A DNA stretch of 64,000 nt from Pseudofrankia inefficax. Its GTDB lineage: Bacteria; Actinomycetota; Actinomycetes; Frankiales; Frankiaceae. Below are positions 24,740-32,785 of this stretch, piece after piece. The notes under the pieces were generated by a model that worked only from the letters and a program-made list of their open reading frames with translations, had not been told where the DNA came from and did not search any database. The position numbers and the translations under genes are program-made. The first letter of the stretch is position 1, and every line of letters begins with the position of its first letter. The stretch spans positions 992,001-1,056,000 of the forward strand of contig NC_014666.1 of assembly GCF_000166135.1 (NCBI RefSeq). Reading direction: 5' to 3'.

Positions 24740-25978
24740 GTGACAGCGACCGCAGACCACCAGACCTTCGACCAGATCTCCTCCTCCGTCGCCAGCGCCC
24801 CCGTCGCCGTCAGCCCGCGGGTGTCCGACGACGACCCGGTCTTCACGCTGCACCGTGGCGGCAAGATCGCTCTTGAGGTGACCTCCCCGCTGGAGAACGC
24901 CGACGACCTCTCGATGGCCTACACCCCGGGAGTCGCCCGGGTGTGCCTGGCGATCGAGGAGACCCCGGCGCTGGCGGAGGACTACACCTGGCGCGGCAAC
25001 CTGGTCGCCGTCGTCACGGACGGGACCGCCGTGCTCGGGCTCGGCGACATCGGCCCGGCCGCCTCCCTGCCCGTCATGGAGGGCAAGGCCGCGCTGTTCA
25101 AGCACTTCGCCGGGGTCGACTCGGTGCCGATCGCCCTGAACACCAAGGACGTCGACGAGATCGTCAACACGGTCGCCGCGATCGCCCCGAGCTTCGGCGG
25201 GATCAACCTGGAGGACATCTCCGCGCCGCGCTGCTTCGAGGTCGAGCGCCGCCTGCAGGAGCGTCTGGACATCCCGGTCTTCCACGACGACCAGCACGGC
25301 ACCGCGATCGTCGCGCTCGCCGCGCTGGAGAACGCGGCCCGGCTGACCGGTCGGCGCCTCGAGGACCTGCGGGCCGTCGTCTCGGGCGCCGGTGCCTCCG
25401 GCATTGCCGTGACGAAGATCATTCTCGCGGCCGGCATCGGTGACATCGCCGTCGGCGACCGCAAGGGCATGATCCACTCCGGCCGGACCGACCTGACCCC
25501 GGTCAAGGCCGAGATCGCCGCACTGACCAACAAGGCGGGGCTGTCCGGCTCGATCGAGGCGGCGCTCGCCGGGGCCGACGTCTTCATCGGGCTGTCCTCG
25601 GGCACCGTGTCCGAGGAGGCGGTCGCGACCATGGCGCCGAACTCGATCATCTTCGCCATGGCCAACCCCGACCCGGAGGTCCACCCCGAGGTCGCCCGCC
25701 GGCACGCCGCCATCGTCGCCACCGGGCGCAGTGACTTCCCGAACCAGATCAACAACGTGCTCGCCTTCCCCGGCGTCTTCCGCGGGGCGCTCGACGTGCG
25801 GGCGAGCCGGGTCACCGAGGGCATGAAGCTCGCGGCGGCGAAGGCGCTGGCCGACGTGATCGCGGACGAGCTCGCGCCCGACCACATCATCCCGAGCCCG
25901 TTCGACCGTCGGGTCGCCCCGGCCGTCGCCGCCGCGGTCGCCGCCGCGGCCAAGGCCGACGGGGTCGCCCGCCGCTAG
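24740..25978 (+). CDS. malic enzyme (NAD(P)-dependent, oxaloacetate-decarboxylating)
   Basis: The 412-aa enzyme converts malate to pyruvate with CO2 release. It has the short bacterial type: the YTPGVARVC segment, [30 protein letters not shown], the metal-binding [10 protein letters not shown], the Rossmann GAGASGIAV and the C-terminal [21 protein letters not shown] 24740 is preceded by AGGAG at 7 nt. An in-frame start 36 codons upstream is less likely. A strong terminator follows. Cofactor choice cannot be settled from the sequence alone. Confidence 0.93.
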   Translation: MTATADHQTFDQISSSVASAPVAVSPRVSDDDPVFTLHRGGKIALEVTSPLENADDLSMAYTPGVARVCLAIEETPALAEDYTWRGNLVAVVTDGTAVLGLGDIGPAASLPVMEGKAALFKHFAGVDSVPIALNTKDVDEIVNTVAAIAPSFGGINLEDISAPRCFEVERRLQERLDIPVFHDDQHGTAIVALAALENAARLTGRRLEDLRAVVSGAGASGIAVTKIILAAGIGDIAVGDRKGMIHSGRTDLTPVKAEIAALTNKAGLSGSIEAALAGADVFIGLSSGTVSEEAVATMAPNSIIFAMANPDPEVHPEVARRHAAIVATGRSDFPNQINNVLAFPGVFRGALDVRASRVTEGMKLAAAKALADVIADELAPDHIIPSPFDRRVAPAVAAAVAAAAKADGVARR

Positions 25979-25997
25979 GACTGTTCGATCGACGCAC

Positions 25998-26032
25998 TGA
26001 GGCCCGGCTCCATCTCCTGGAGCCGGGCCTCA
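25998..26032 (+). terminator. terminator of the malic enzyme gene
   Basis: A 14-bp perfect stem (25998-26011 with 26019-26032, arms TGAGGCCCGGCTCC) encloses a 7-nt loop, 20 nt after the stop. A CGTCTCT tail follows rather than a clear T-tract. Confidence 0.8.
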
Positions 26033-26116
26033 CGTCTCTGGCCCGCCAGCCGGCTCGGGCACCGAGGCAAGTCCCGCGGATCTCGCGCCTTTTGCGGGTT
26101 CCTGGGCGCGCCGCGC

Positions 26117-26425
26117 TCAGAGCCGGCCGCAGGCGCTGCAGGGGGCCTTGGCGGCTACGTCCTCGACCAGGCGCAGCGCGCCGCAGCCGGCGTAGGAGCA
26201 GGCGACGAAGTCGCCGTGCGGGACGACGAACACGGGCAGGCCGTCGTCGGAGAAGATGCGTGGCTCGGGCGTGGGCGCGTCGGCGGGTTGCCGGCGCCGC
26301 CAGCGGGGACGGCGCGCGTGCCGGCCAGCCGGCACCGGGGGTGCCGCCGAGGGGCCGGTCGCGGGCGGCACCGCCCTGGCGGCGGACAGTCCGGTCGGGG
26401 GCGACGTCGGTTCAGGAGCCACCAC
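26117..26425 (-). CDS. small protein with a C-terminal zinc-ribbon-like motif
   Basis: The predicted 102-aa product has a Pro/Ala/Arg-rich first half and a conserved-looking second half with IFSDDGLPVFVVPHGDF followed by four cysteines (CSYAGC and CSAC) resembling a short zinc ribbon. The function is unknown. The start is uncertain (GTG 26425 or 26422); the frame continues upstream without obvious coding character. It overlaps nothing real and lies between two plus-strand genes. Confidence 0.5.
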   Translation of the reverse strand: MVAPEPTSPPTGLSAARAVPPATGPSAAPPVPAGRHARRPRWRRRQPADAPTPEPRIFSDDGLPVFVVPHGDFVACSYAGCGALRLVEDVAAKAPCSACGRL

Positions 26426-26644
26426 GGTCAAGAGTCCAGCACATCCAGCGCCGGGCCGCGACCGGCGCCCCCCAAGAACCCGCGGGCCGCAGTGGCCGCA
26501 CCGTGGGCGCGCCGCGGGGCCGTTCGTCTCTGACTGTGGTCCAGGTCTGACTGTGGTCCAGGCCGGCCATGCCTCCTGGCGTCCGCCCGGACATGGCGGG
26601 TCCAGGCCGCGAGCACTGAGGTGGCATCGGGTGGGCGTCAGCCA

Positions 26645-26650
26645 TAGGGT
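26645..26650 (+). promoter_or_regulatory. candidate -10 box for leaderless oxidoreductase transcript
   Basis: TAGGGT lies 7 nt before GTG 26658, and GTGGCA at 26621-26626 gives an 18-nt spacer as a plausible -35. Transcription would begin at the start codon. Confidence 0.5.
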
Positions 26651-26657
26651 TTTGTCC

Positions 26658-27632
26658 GTGCTTGCCGCCGCCGCAGTGTCCATCAACCCCGACGACCCGC
26701 TGGCCGGCCTGGCCGTGGGGGAGCAGCCGGAGCCCGCCGCCCGGGACGGCTGGACGACGGTCTCGGTCCGGGCCGCGGCGCTCAACCACCACGACCTGTT
26801 CAGCCTGCGCGGGGTGGGCCTGCCGGCCGGGCGGCTGCCGATGATCCTCGGCTGCGACGCAGCGGGCGTCACCGCGGACGGGACCGAGGTCATCCTGCAC
26901 GCCGTGATCGGCGACCCGGCCGCCGGCGGAGGCGACGAGACGCTGGACCCCAAGCGGTCCCTGCTTTCCGAGCTGCACCCCGGCACGCTCGCCGAGCAGG
27001 TCGCCGTCCCGGCCCGCAACCTGGTGCCCAAGCCGGCGTCGCTGTCCTGGGAGGAGGCGGCCTGCCTGCCGACGGCCTGGCTGACCGCCTACCGGATGGT
27101 CTTCACCAAGGCCGGCCTGCCCGCCGACGGCGGCGGCAAGGTGCTCATCCAGGGCGCCGGCGGCGGGGTGGCCACCGCCGCGATCCTGCTGGCCAAGGCG
27201 GCCGGCCACACCGTCTTCGTCACGTCCCGCGACGAGGCGAAGCGCAAGCGCGCCCTCGACCTCGGTGCCGAGGCCGCCCTCGAGACGGGTGCCCGGGTGC
27301 CCGCCCGCGTCGACGCCGTCATCGAGACGGTCGGTGCCGCCACCTGGGGCCACTCACTGAAGTCGCTGCGTCCCGGCGGCACGGTCGTCTGCTCGGGCGC
27401 GACCAGCGGTCCGAACCCGCCGGCCGACCTCACCCGGATCTTCTTCCTGCAGCTCAACGTGCTGGGCTCGACGATGGGCACCCGCGACGAGCTGGCCGCC
27501 CTGGTCGCGTTCCTCGACCGCACCGGCGTCCGCCCGCTGATCGACGACGTCCGCCCGCTCGCCGACGCCCGCGCCTCCTTCGAGCGCATGTCCCAGGGCG
27601 AGCTCTACGGCAAGCTGGTACTCACGGTCTGA
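26658..27632 (+). CDS. zinc-binding alcohol dehydrogenase / quinone oxidoreductase family protein
   Basis: The 324-aa MDR-superfamily protein has the GroES-like N-terminal part (VRAAALNHHDLFSLRGVGLP, LGCDAAGV), the NAD(P)-binding VLIQGAGGGVATAAILLAKAAGH and a C-terminal GKLVLTV. It lacks the four-Cys structural zinc cluster, so despite the family name it is more likely a zinc-independent quinone-reductase-type enzyme. The substrate is unknown. The GTG start is supported by the adjacent leaderless-type -10 box. Confidence 0.88.
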   Translation: MLAAAAVSINPDDPLAGLAVGEQPEPAARDGWTTVSVRAAALNHHDLFSLRGVGLPAGRLPMILGCDAAGVTADGTEVILHAVIGDPAAGGGDETLDPKRSLLSELHPGTLAEQVAVPARNLVPKPASLSWEEAACLPTAWLTAYRMVFTKAGLPADGGGKVLIQGAGGGVATAAILLAKAAGHTVFVTSRDEAKRKRALDLGAEAALETGARVPARVDAVIETVGAATWGHSLKSLRPGGTVVCSGATSGPNPPADLTRIFFLQLNVLGSTMGTRDELAALVAFLDRTGVRPLIDDVRPLADARASFERMSQGELYGKLVLTV

Positions 27633-27689
27633 GTATCCATTCGAACCCGTTTGGTGAGACCGCGATCCAGCTGTAGCTTTTGCTCCCTT

Positions 27690-27707
27690 GACAGGTGTTG
27701 ACCTGTC
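27690..27707. promoter_or_regulatory. perfect 7-bp palindrome GACAGGT-GTTG-ACCTGTC
   Basis: It lies between the convergent oxidoreductase and toxin genes and overlaps a TTGACA sequence (27688-27693). It could be an operator or a small hairpin at the 3' end of both transcripts. Confidence 0.3.
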
Positions 27708-27810
27708 GAAAGTGGCGCCGGGTGCACCCGTCGTATGGCGGGACCCCGGCGTTCGCGTGTGCGGGAGTCAGCCCGGAGGCAGGCGCGTGTTGCCGTCTGC
27801 GGCCTTGCGG

Positions 27811-28080
27811 TCACGTCTCCAGTCTGACGAACTGGATGCTAATGATCTCTTGGCCCTCGTGCTGCGTCACGGTGTACCAAATTGTCACGCCGTCTGATGG
27901 CAGACGAAGCTCGTAGGAGCCAGGCAAAGGCTCATCATGGGGAAACGGGTCCGCGAGCGTCGGCACGGGCTCCTCCAACAGGTGGAAGACTGTCCGCTGG
28001 ACTACCCGCCGGGATGGCTGCGGGAGAGCTTCGATGTCCTGCCAGGATGATCCTGGAAAGCGTACGAGGCGATCACTCAC
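27811..28080 (-). CDS. RelE/ParE-like toxin of a type II toxin-antitoxin pair
   Basis: The 89-aa protein has the RelE/ParE pattern: an N-terminal helix pair (WQDIEALPQPSRRVVQRTVFHLLEEP), then the strands GSYELRLPSDGVTIWYTV and EIISIQFVRLE. Members inhibit translation by mRNA cleavage or poison gyrase; which applies is not evident. Its GTG overlaps the antitoxin stop by 8 nt. Its G+C content is clearly lower than in neighbouring genes, suggesting acquisition. Confidence 0.7.
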   Translation of the reverse strand: MSDRLVRFPGSSWQDIEALPQPSRRVVQRTVFHLLEEPVPTLADPFPHDEPLPGSYELRLPSDGVTIWYTVTQHEGQEIISIQFVRLET

Positions 28081-28270
28081 TGATACCCCACGCCTCGGCT
28101 AGCTCATCGCGGGAGAAGGTGGGTGCATCATCGCGTGGCCCGCGATCGGCCATGATCCGTGCCCTGGCAATGGATCGCCCAACTTCAAGCCGCAGCCGCC
28201 TCACTTCGGCTTTCAGGGATTCCAGCTCTGCTCGAGGGATGCTCACCATTTCAGATGCGTCGACGCTCAT
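28073..28270 (-). CDS. antitoxin partner of the RelE/ParE-like toxin
   Basis: The 65-aa protein has a helical middle (ELESLKAEVRRLRLEVGRSIARARIM) with coiled-coil character and a C-terminal part (FSRDELAEAWGISE) that may contact the toxin. It precedes and overlaps the toxin gene, the common antitoxin-first order. GGAG lies 6 nt before the ATG. No defined antitoxin family was recognised. Confidence 0.65.
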   Translation of the reverse strand: MSVDASEMVSIPRAELESLKAEVRRLRLEVGRSIARARIMADRGPRDDAPTFSRDELAEAWGISE

Positions 28271-28323
28271 GTGCGGCTCCTCGGCTCGGCGTCTACCAGT
28301 CTAGCCAGCTTGTAGATCACGAG

Positions 28324-28503
28324 TCAGAGGTCGGGGTCGTCGTCGGGGCGGGCTAGCCAGGTGGCGAGGGACTCGATCACGGACTCGTGCTCGGGGTGCA
28401 GGTCGACGAAGGTGCGCAGCGAGTCGGCGAGCCATTCGAGGGTGACGGTCTCCTCGCCGCGGCGGGCGGCCAGTTCCTCGATGCCCCGGTCAGTGAAGTA
28501 CAT
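28324..28503 (-). CDS. DUF6104 family protein
   Basis: The 59-aa product (MYFTDRGIEELAARRGEE, then LEWLADSLRTFVDLHPEHE) matches the small actinobacterial DUF6104 family, to my knowledge also found next to the 2-oxoglutarate dehydrogenase gene in Streptomyces. The function is unknown. GGGAG precedes the ATG at 28503. A longer open frame upstream runs through a large hairpin and is not likely to be coding. Confidence 0.75.
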   Translation of the reverse strand: MYFTDRGIEELAARRGEETVTLEWLADSLRTFVDLHPEHESVIESLATWLARPDDDPDL

Positions 28504-28542
28504 CTGCGCTCCCTGCCCAGATCGCCGTCTGCGGGGGGTTGC

Positions 28543-28621
28543 CTTGATCGCCGTTTTGGCCCTCGCGTGGTTGCGAGCGAGTCGCCGGAGCAACCATCAG
28601 AGGGCCAAAACGGCGATCAAG
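28543..28621. repeat. perfect 22-bp inverted repeat forming a long hairpin
   Basis: Arm 28543-28564 is the exact reverse complement of 28600-28621 (ATCGCCGTTTTGGCCC core). Inside, TGGTTGC (28568-28574) pairs with GCAACCA (28590-28596) around a 15-nt loop. It fills the gap between kgd and the DUF6104 gene. It may act as a terminator or processing signal, or be a small inverted-repeat element. Confidence 0.8.
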
Positions 28622-28636
28622 AAGCTGCGTAGGTGG

Positions 28637-31600
28637 CTAGGCGGCGAAGGCGGCCTCGATGAGGGCCTTCTGCTCCTTCTCGTGGACCTTGGACGAGCCG
28701 GAGGCCGGGGCCGCGGACGCCTTGCGGGAGACGCGGCGCAGCCGCAGCCCGGCCGGGAGGTGCTCGGGCAGGTGCAGGGCCACGTGCGGGTAGGCCCCCT
28801 GGTTCGCCGGCTCCTCCTGGACCCAGACCACGTCGGTCGCGTTCGGGTAGCGGCGCAGCGCCTCGGCGACCTCGGCGCCCGGGGTCGGGTAGAGCTGCTC
28901 GACCCGCAGCAGCGCGAACTGGCCCTTGTCGTCCCGGTGGGCCCGCGCCTCGGCCAGGTCCCAGTGGACCTTGCCGGCCGACAGCAGCACCCGGCGGACG
29001 GCCGACGGGTCGGTGATGGTCGCGTCGTCGATGACGGGCTGCCAGCTGCCGGCCGTCAGCTCCTGCACGCTGGCCGCCGCGGCCTTCAGCCGCAGCATCG
29101 ACTTCGGCGTGAAGACGACCAGCGGCCGGCGGACCGGCGACAGGGTGTGGCGGCGCAGCAGGTGGAAGTAGCTGGCCGGCGACGACGGCGCGGACACCGT
29201 CATGTTGTCGTCCGCGCACAGCAGCAGGAAGCGCTCCATCCGGGCGGAGGAGTGGTCCGGCCCCTGGCCCTCGTAGCCGTGCGGCAGCAGCAGCGTCAGC
29301 GCGTTGCGCTGGCCCCACTTGGCCTCGCCGGCCGAGAGGAACTCGTCGATGATCGACTGGGCGCCGTTGGCGAAGTCGCCGAACTGCGCCTCCCACAGGA
29401 CCAGCATGTCCAGCCGGGCGACCGAGTAGCCGTACTCGAAGCCCATGGCCGCGTACTCGGACAGCAGCGAGTCGTAGGCGTAGAACGTGCCGACCTGGCC
29501 ACCGTCCGCGCGGCGCAGGCTGCGCAGCGGGGCGTAGTCCTCGCCGGTGTAGCGGTCGACGACGACGGCGTGGCGCTGGCCGAACGTGCCGCGCCGGCTG
29601 TCCTGGCCGGTCAGGCGGACCGAGCGGCCGTCGAGCAGCAGCGAGCCGAAGGCGATCGTCTCGGCGCAGGCCCAGTCGATCGAGCCGTTCTCGATCATCT
29701 GCGCCCGGCGCTCCAGCTGCGGGCGCAGGCGCGGGTGAACCGTGAAGTCGGCCGGCAGGTTCACCTGGGTGTCGATGACCTGCTTGACGACCTCCAGCGG
29801 GACCGCCGTCGAGACCGCGGCCGCGGCGGCAGCGTCCTCGGCGGTGGTGACGATCCGCGGCTGTGGGGTGGGCTTGTCGCCGGTCGTGTCGCGGGTCTCG
29901 GCGAAGGCCTTCTCCAGCTCCAGGCGGTAGGTCTTCATCGCCTCCTCGGCCTGGTCGCGGGTGATGTCACCGCGGCCGATGAGGGCCTCCGTGTAGAGCT
30001 TGCGGACCGAGCGCTTCGCGGCGATCTCGTCGTACATGAGCGGCTGGGTGAACGACGGCTCGTCCATCTCGTTGTGGCCGCGGCGCCGGTAGCAGATCAT
30101 GTCGATCACGACGTCCTTGTGGAACGCCTCGCGGTAGTCGAACGCGAGCGCGGCCACCCGGACACACGCCTCGGGGTCGTCGCCGTTGACGTGGAAGATC
30201 GGCGCCTGGACCATCCGGGCGACGTCGGTCGCGTACACCGACGAGCGGCTCTCGGTGGGCGACGTGGTGAACCCGACCTGGTTGTTGATCACCAGGTGGA
30301 CCGTGCCGCCCGTGCGGTAGCCGCGCAGCTGGGAGAGGTTCAGCGTCTCGGCGACCACGCCCTGGCCGGCGAACGCCGCGTCACCGTGGACGAGGACCGG
30401 CAGGACCGTGAAGCCCTCGATGCCCTTGTTCAGGATGTCCTGCTTGGCGCGCACGACGCCCTCCAGGACCGGGTCGACGGCCTCCAGGTGCGAGGGGTTC
30501 GCGACGACCGAGACCGGGATCTGCTTGCCCTCCCGGCACTGGTAGTGGCCCTCGGCGCCCAGGTGGTACTTCACGTCGCCCGAGCCATGCGCGGTCTGCG
30601 GGTCGAGATGGCCCTCGAACTCGGCGAAGATCTGCCGGTAGGACTTGCCGACGATGTTCGCCAGCACGTTCAGCCGGCCGCGGTGCGCCATGCCGATGAC
30701 GACCTCGTCCATGCCGGCGCCCGACGCCCGCGAGAGCACCTCGTCCAGCAGCGGGATCGCCGACTCGGCGCCCTCCAGCGAGAACCGGCGCTGGCCGACG
30801 TACTTGGTCTGCAGGAAGGACTCGAACGCCTCGGCGGCGCCCAGGCGCTCCAGCACGTGCAGCTGCTCGGCCGGGTCGGGCCGCTCGGCGGAGCGCTCGA
30901 CGCGGGCCTGGATCCACTTGCGCTCTTCCGGCTCCTGGATGTGCATGTACTCGATGCCGACCCGGCGGCAGTACGAGTCGCGCAGCACGCCCATGACGTC
31001 GCGCAGGCTCATCATCCGGTGCGCGGCGAACCCGGCGACCGGGAACTCCCGGTCCAGGTCCCACAGGGTCAGGCCGTGACTGCGGATGTCCAGGTCGGGG
31101 TGGCTGCGGATGGTGAACTCGAGCGGGTTCGTGTCCGCCATCAGGTGGCCGCGGACGCGGAACGCGTGGATCAGCTCCTGCACCCGGGCCGAGTGGTCGA
31201 GGTCGCCCTCGTGGCTGGTCGGGATGTCGGTGATCCAGCGGACCGGCTCGTACGGGACCCGCAGGGAGCGGAAGATCTCGTCGTAGAACTCGTCCTCGCC
31301 CAGCAGCAGCTGGTGGATCCGGCGCAGGTACTCACCCGACTGGGCGCCCTGGATGATCCGGTGGTCGTAGGTGCTGGTCAGCGTGGTGACCTTGGAGATC
31401 GCCATCCGGGCCAGCGTCTCGGTGGAGGCGCCGGCGAACTCGGCCGGGTACTCCATCGCGCCGACGCCGATGATCGTGCCCTGGCCCTCCATCAGGCGCG
31501 GCACGGAGTGCACGGTGCCGATGCCGCCCGGGTTGGTCAGGCTGATCGTGACGCCGGAGAAGTCGTCGGCGGTGAGCTTGCCCGTCCGGGCCCGGCGGAC

Positions 31601-32374
31601 GATGTCCTCGTAGGTGCCCCAGAACTGGGCGAAGTCCATCGTCTCGGCGGCCTTGACCGCGGCGACGACGAGCTGGCGGCCCTTGCCGGTGACCAGGTCG
31701 ATCGCCAGGCCCAGGTTGACGTGCTCCGGCTGGACCAGCGCCGGCTTGCCGCCGACGGTCGCGAACGAGTTGTTCATCTCCGGGAAGGCCTCGAGCGCCT
31801 TCACCATCGCGTACCCGATGAGGTGGGTGAACGAGATCTTGCCGCCGCGCGAGCGGGCCAGGTGACGGTTGATGACGATCCGGTTGTCGATCATCAGCTT
31901 GGCCGGGACGGCGCGCACCGAGGTCGCCGTCGGCACGTGCAGCGACGTCTCCATGTTGGTGACGACCCGGGCGGAGGCGCCGCGCAGCGTGGTCGTCAGG
32001 GTTCCGGCGGCCGCGTCCGGAGCGGCGGGCGCCGCCGGCTTCGCGGCGGGCGGGGCCGGGGCGGCGGCGACGGGGGCCGGGGTGGCGACGGGAGCCGGCG
32101 TGACCGGAGCCGGGGCGGCCGCGGCGGCCACGGGCGGGGCGCTGGCCGCGGCCTCGGCGGGCGTCGGGGACACGGTTCCGACGGCCGCGCGCGCGCTTTC
32201 CGGGTCCGTGTGGTCGGTCGCCGTAGGTGCGCCCGGATGGTAATCGGACAGGAACTCACGCCATTCGGGTGACACACTCTCTGGATCCGCCAGGTACTGC
32301 TGGTAGATCTCGAAGACCAGCCACTCGTTGGTTCCGAAGTCGGGTCCTGACGCGGGTACCGTCGGTGCTGTCAC
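28637..32374 (-). CDS. kgd: multifunctional 2-oxoglutarate metabolism enzyme (Kgd/OdhA-type E1o-E2 fusion)
   Basis: The 1245-aa enzyme combines ThDP-dependent 2-oxoglutarate dehydrogenase/decarboxylase with a succinyltransferase domain in the TCA cycle. Order: an N-terminal segment ([16 protein letters not shown]), a Pro/Ala linker (about 75-125), the E2 acyltransferase with DHRIIQG (337-343), then the E1 part with [19 protein letters not shown] and [16 protein letters not shown]. This matches mycobacterial Kgd and corynebacterial OdhA in order and length. It lacks a lipoyl domain, as expected, and relies on one supplied by another protein. Start GTG 32374. Confidence 0.96.
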   Translation of the reverse strand: MTAPTVPASGPDFGTNEWLVFEIYQQYLADPESVSPEWREFLSDYHPGAPTATDHTDPESARAAVGTVSPTPAEAAASAPPVAAAAAPAPVTPAPVATPAPVAAAPAPPAAKPAAPAAPDAAAGTLTTTLRGASARVVTNMETSLHVPTATSVRAVPAKLMIDNRIVINRHLARSRGGKISFTHLIGYAMVKALEAFPEMNNSFATVGGKPALVQPEHVNLGLAIDLVTGKGRQLVVAAVKAAETMDFAQFWGTYEDIVRRARTGKLTADDFSGVTISLTNPGGIGTVHSVPRLMEGQGTIIGVGAMEYPAEFAGASTETLARMAISKVTTLTSTYDHRIIQGAQSGEYLRRIHQLLLGEDEFYDEIFRSLRVPYEPVRWITDIPTSHEGDLDHSARVQELIHAFRVRGHLMADTNPLEFTIRSHPDLDIRSHGLTLWDLDREFPVAGFAAHRMMSLRDVMGVLRDSYCRRVGIEYMHIQEPEERKWIQARVERSAERPDPAEQLHVLERLGAAEAFESFLQTKYVGQRRFSLEGAESAIPLLDEVLSRASGAGMDEVVIGMAHRGRLNVLANIVGKSYRQIFAEFEGHLDPQTAHGSGDVKYHLGAEGHYQCREGKQIPVSVVANPSHLEAVDPVLEGVVRAKQDILNKGIEGFTVLPVLVHGDAAFAGQGVVAETLNLSQLRGYRTGGTVHLVINNQVGFTTSPTESRSSVYATDVARMVQAPIFHVNGDDPEACVRVAALAFDYREAFHKDVVIDMICYRRRGHNEMDEPSFTQPLMYDEIAAKRSVRKLYTEALIGRGDITRDQAEEAMKTYRLELEKAFAETRDTTGDKPTPQPRIVTTAEDAAAAAAVSTAVPLEVVKQVIDTQVNLPADFTVHPRLRPQLERRAQMIENGSIDWACAETIAFGSLLLDGRSVRLTGQDSRRGTFGQRHAVVVDRYTGEDYAPLRSLRRADGGQVGTFYAYDSLLSEYAAMGFEYGYSVARLDMLVLWEAQFGDFANGAQSIIDEFLSAGEAKWGQRNALTLLLPHGYEGQGPDHSSARMERFLLLCADDNMTVSAPSSPASYFHLLRRHTLSPVRRPLVVFTPKSMLRLKAAAASVQELTAGSWQPVIDDATITDPSAVRRVLLSAGKVHWDLAEARAHRDDKGQFALLRVEQLYPTPGAEVAEALRRYPNATDVVWVQEEPANQGAYPHVALHLPEHLPAGLRLRRVSRKASAAPASGSSKVHEKEQKALIEAAFAA

Positions 32375-32785
32375 GGGGCCAATCGCCTCTATCCACGGTC
32401 TGACTTCACTAGCTTTTGCAAGATCAGAATGGTGCCTTCACGGGCCGAAAGGCGACCTTCGAAAGGCCCTTCGGTTCGCCTGTCCAGGCTACTCGCCGGG
32501 GTCGAACGCCCCCACGCGGCCCATTGCGGCATATCAGTATGCGGCCGGGGGCCCGACCCTCAACCCGGCCATTCGGGGTCTTCGTGGTGGCCAGACGTGG
32601 TCGGGTGACTCCCTTGTGGCATCCCGCGCCGGGTGCCTCGGCGCGCGGCGGCCCGCGCGCCTCCTCGCCGCGCTTTGTCGTCGCCATCCGTGGCGACGCG
32701 GCTACTCGTGGCTGTCCGATGCTGTGCGGTGTGAGTTTCCCGGCATCGTCGCGGCGGCGGCAACCGCGGCCGCCGCCGTGTCGGG
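32375..32785. other. divergent promoter region of kgd and the hydantoinase-like gene
   Basis: About 410 nt with no supported gene. The segment 32400-32470 next to kgd is AT-richer and is the likely kgd promoter area. No clear operator was found. Confidence 0.4.

Noticed and set aside
27688-27897. Small plus-strand frames opposite the toxin gene
   Set aside because: They overlap the toxin in antisense and have no RBS or family match.
28361-32272. 1303-codon open frame on the plus strand opposite kgd
   Set aside because: It is antisense to a certain gene, its translation is Arg/Gly/Ala/Val-rich without domains, and such frames are expected in 72% G+C DNA.
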